Shown: positions 61,079 to 64,000 of the stretch, one piece after another
Numbering within the stretch: the stretch's first letter is position 1
How the letters are laid out: the number at the start of each line of letters is the position of its first letter
Assembly: GCA_018105865.1 (NCBI GenBank)
Contig: CM030865.1
Span: forward strand, 6,370,198 to 6,434,197
DNA length: 64,000 nt
Direction: 5' to 3'
DNA from: Metaphire vulgaris
Taxonomy: Eukaryota > Annelida > Clitellata > Crassiclitellata > Megascolecidae
Notes under the pieces: model-generated
What the model was told of the DNA's origin: nothing
Databases searched by the model: none
The model's input: the letters and a program-made list of their open reading frames with translations, nothing else
Translations under genes and position numbers: made by a program

Positions 61079-61253
61079 ATAGAAACCATCGGCGATTGTT
61101 ATGTGGTGGCCAGCGGAGTACCGGAACGAAACGGAGACAGACACGCCACGGACATTGCTGATCTCACTTTGGACGTCTTGAAAATGCTCAAAGGCTTCAC
61201 GATTCCTTATCTCGACAACGTCCCTCTGCTTATGAGGCTAGGCGTGCACTCAG
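61079..61253 (+). CDS. receptor guanylate cyclase exon (second metal Asp; GC donor)
   Basis: Acceptor TGGTGCTAG, phase 0 to 1. It reads IETIGDCYVVASGVPERNGD, RHATDIADLTLDVLKMLKGF and PLLMRLGVHSG. The Glu that selects guanine and the second metal Asp (ETIGD) are present. The donor is TCAG|GCAAGT, a GC-AG intron; no GT donor fits the phase. The TAG acceptor 4 bp upstream of a second TAG is chosen because only it gives IETIGD. Confidence 0.94.
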
Positions 61254-61259
61254 GCAAGT

Positions 61260-63430
61260 TGCATGAGCTATTTCAATTCTGATTGCTCATTTTTTCACTT
61301 CGACCAATTTTAAATTCATCTCCCTATGAACCGCTTACGGCAGAGGTGACCAGCCTTTTTCCAGAAGGGCCACATGCAGTGTTTTATCCAGGCCTGCTAG
61401 GGTAGATCCACCACCCTCCCAAACCCTCAAAATTCCTCTCCCCAAAATTCAACAGTGATACAAATTTTTGTATTGAACAGTGTTTCTTCCCAACCAGCCA
61501 AGTCAATTTGCCCCCCTCCCAAAGGCCTGGAGTCTGGTTAAAACACTGGCCATATGAACAGTTTTACAAGAATTGGAGGACCAGATTAGTGACAAATAAC
61601 GATTTGCGTTAGCGTGGCCACGAGAGGGTATACGCGGCTGCCCCATATTCGGACTGAGAGCTGTCGTGGAATCAGTGCATAACATTTTTGGAGGAGCGCA
61701 TGTGTGATTGTTGACAGAATTGATATATTTAATAATTATTGTATTACCGTTTCGGATCCTTTTGTGTTAAATCAAATTCAAAGTCTGCAGATAATTATGC
61801 AGCAGAGTTCGCGGTTTAACTCTATTAATTCTTCAAACGCTTGTCTCATACCCTACTGGAGAGCTCACGACGGGCAACTCTGCGTGTCTGTCTTTACAGT
61901 GTTCCTATTCTTGATCCATGGATAGAAAATATGTATATTTGCCTCAGCACAACAAGGAGAGCTTGTACTAGTCGCGAGAATCAGTAAATTATTACGAGGA
62001 AAAATGTTATCAGAAGGGAAGCCTATAAACTTTCAATATATTCTGCAAACTTGCTCCACAGCGCATGATTTGCCCATAATTACCCTAATTATGCGACTGG
62101 GGTTTACTCGCTCAGAAAGTTCACGACACTCTCCTAAAGTCCATATTCGGCTAAGACAAAATTCTTATTTTAAGGTGATTTTGCCCCTATTCTGGAACCC
62201 TGGCCACCCCACCCCACCCCATGTCGATCAGTGCCTGGTTATTTATATTCTGAGAAGATCGGAGCTCTTTCTCTGTCTTCGAGGTCGCTACAGGGTAGGG
62301 GTGGTTAGACGAATTTTTAGTGTAGGCGAGGTGTAATGCTGCCGCCCCGCGCACAAACAATACAACAATACGATTATACGAACGAGATGCAACTATTATT
62401 ATCAATATATCTAATAGATGGTGCACATTTTAGTGCATTCATTATAAGTGCCATCTCTTAAAAATGACAAAACTTGCCGCTATAGGCCTAGTTACATATC
62501 TATACATGCTATTCATATATGTATAGCTAGGCTTGTAGCGCAATTTTTTGTAATTTTAAAGTAAGTTCAGAGCAATATTATTTAATCGTACCCGCAAAAT
62601 TGTCAAAAATCATTAACGGGAAAATATTTAGTTTATAAATGTCACCCCTCCAAACAATGCCGCTGTCGGCAGCCGCCTACTTCGCCTACGCTAGGAAATT
62701 CAATCTCGGAACCTTCATGCCAACGACCCCAGCCACAACTGGACCTATCAAAAGTATCAATAAAATATCCGCAATTCACTCAAACATTCGACATTCAGTA
62801 AAAAGGGTCGCTAAATGAGCGTCGGCCTTATTTGGTCGGCGAAATCCTTTCTTTTATAAACAGCTATGACATCTTCAACAAGAATTTACTATTATTTGCA
62901 AACTAGTATTATCCACATAATATATCCTCCAGTACTCATCTGCATGTGCCGTACAGTACGTATGTCAATATTTATTTCAATGCATTTATTTTAGTACTCG
63001 GAACCTATTTGTATAACCTATAATAGGCCTATTTAATATTCTTAACGAGACAAGAGAGCCACAGGTGTCTTTAAATCTCTGATGCCTGTTAATGTCTGTG
63101 CTTATTATCAACAGTGTTCCTTGCCTTGTTAAATGAAGGTGGTGCCCATTTTCGATATTTCCCATTATATTCATATTTCTTAATTATTATCGTATTCTTG
63201 TCATTGTGTTTTAGATTTTGATTCGCTGGCTGCAGTCTGCAGTGTTGGGAGATCCTACAGCCTTAATAATAATGTGATTTTAAGTGGTTTAGGAGGCTAA
63301 GTAAGCCTGTGTGAAAATAAAATAAGAATCATAAAATAATTTTGTCTAATGTTTATTATTTCGAAAATCATGTGACTATTTTAGGACCTTTTTACTGAAT
63401 GTCGAATGTCTGATTGATTTGCGGATATTT
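61260..63430. other. last seen cyclase intron, little recognised
   Basis: No exon-like sequence or complete element found; open frames show no motif. Confidence 0.5.
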
Positions 63431-63439
63431 TATTGATAG

Positions 63440-63538
63440 GTCCTGTTGTGGCTGGAGTCGTTGGTATGAAGGTTCCGAGACTGAATTTCTTCGGTACGAC
63501 GGTTACTGTAGCCTCCAAAATTGAATCGTCAGGAGAGG
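63440..63538 (+). CDS. receptor guanylate cyclase exon (C-terminal part of cyclase site, divergent)
   Basis: Acceptor TATTGATAG, donor GAGAGG|GTAGCT; phase 1 to 1. It reads GPVVAGVVGMKVPRLNFFGT then TVTVASKIESSGE. The fold pattern GP..AGVVG.K.PR..FG.TV..AS..ES.GE is clear, but four normally conserved positions differ from typical PRYCLFGDTVNTASRMES: Cys (guanine contact) is Asn, Asp of FGDT is Thr, the catalytic Asn is Thr and the catalytic Arg is Lys. A TTA/TCA array starts 27 bp past the donor. The rest of the domain lies beyond the window. Confidence 0.93.
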
Positions 63539-63564
63539 GTAGCTATGAAGCTGTGTTACCGGAT

Positions 63565-63680
<116 letters not shown>

Positions 63681-63877
63681 TTTATTACGAACATTTATAA
63701 AGCGCAAGTTCGCAGTGCAGTGCAGCAAATGCGCTAATGTGGCGAAATTATTATAATAGCTAAGATAGATGAGCCCAAGGTCCAATAATAAAGAATAGGT
63801 AAAGCATAAAAGTAGTTTATCTAGTAGTCGTTAGGTGGCTCTGATGGTAAGGTAGATAGTTAATATAATGAATAAAT

Positions 63878-63999
<122 letters not shown>

Positions 64000-64000
64000 A

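Larger units (their letters stand above)
19970..63538 (+). other. receptor guanylate cyclase gene (16 located exons, 3' end beyond window)
   Basis: Exons on the plus strand join in compatible phases to give a single-pass receptor of the natriuretic-peptide-receptor/GC-A type: signal peptide, ANF-receptor extracellular domain, transmembrane helix, kinase-homology domain (KHD), coiled dimerisation linker, class III cyclase domain. Such proteins make cGMP at the plasma membrane after ligand binding; the ligand here is unknown. About 920 residues are located. Two gaps remain: between the exons ending 23154 (phase 1) and starting 26893 (phase 0), and between 29243 (phase 2) and 36511 (phase 0). 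The cyclase domain is cut after 63538 (phase 1), so at least one more exon lies outside. No in-frame stop or frameshift was seen in any located exon. KHD and cyclase catalytic motifs are unusually degenerate (see exon entries). Confidence 0.9.

Overview
The window is animal nuclear DNA. It has spliced genes with GT-AG and GC-AG introns, introns up to several kb, very dense microsatellites and many short nested transposons. Two metazoan gene families are recognised: a single-minded-type bHLH-PAS factor and a single-pass receptor guanylate cyclase. A marine or other invertebrate is likely; the species cannot be fixed from the sequence alone. Open frames in long array translations (His/Ser/Phe-rich) are microsatellite artefacts.

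Layout. About 0.1-6 kb: repeat-rich DNA with hAT-like MITEs (one nested pair at 2881-3550). At 6077-6251, minus strand: first coding exon of a single-minded (SIM) homologue; its later exons are not seen and would lie left of the window. From 6.3 to 19.9 kb: no coding gene recognised, but many hAT-like MITEs, LINE relics, a candidate Helitron, a 5S-related SINE and a CCAAT-box cluster (17.45-17.61 kb). From 19.97 kb to beyond the right edge, plus strand: a receptor guanylate cyclase gene, of which 16 exons were located by joining splice sites and reading phases. In order they encode signal peptide and ligand-binding (ANF-receptor) domain, transmembrane helix, kinase-homology domain, coiled linker and most of the cyclase domain. 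Two stretches of the protein (end of the ANF domain, juxtamembrane region) were not located. The last exon or exons lie beyond 64 kb.

The introns of the cyclase gene hold most of the mobile DNA: a 2.39-kb CACTA/EnSpm-like DNA transposon with TTA target duplication and a broken transposase-like gene (50527-52912); a 2.1-kb element with about 45-bp inverted repeats and TTA duplication (37670-39769); several copies of a 3-bp-duplication MITE family ending GGGGCTGTCC; more hAT-like MITEs with 8-bp duplications; L2-like and RTE/craig-like LINE fragments; and tRNA- and 5S-related SINEs.

The two genes are arranged head to head, about 13.7 kb apart between their first recognised coding exons. The most interesting points are the divergent catalytic residues of the cyclase, the intact-ended CACTA-like element with a decayed gene, the legible nesting order of MITEs, and the SIM exon whose GC splice donor abuts a 350-bp TTCA array.
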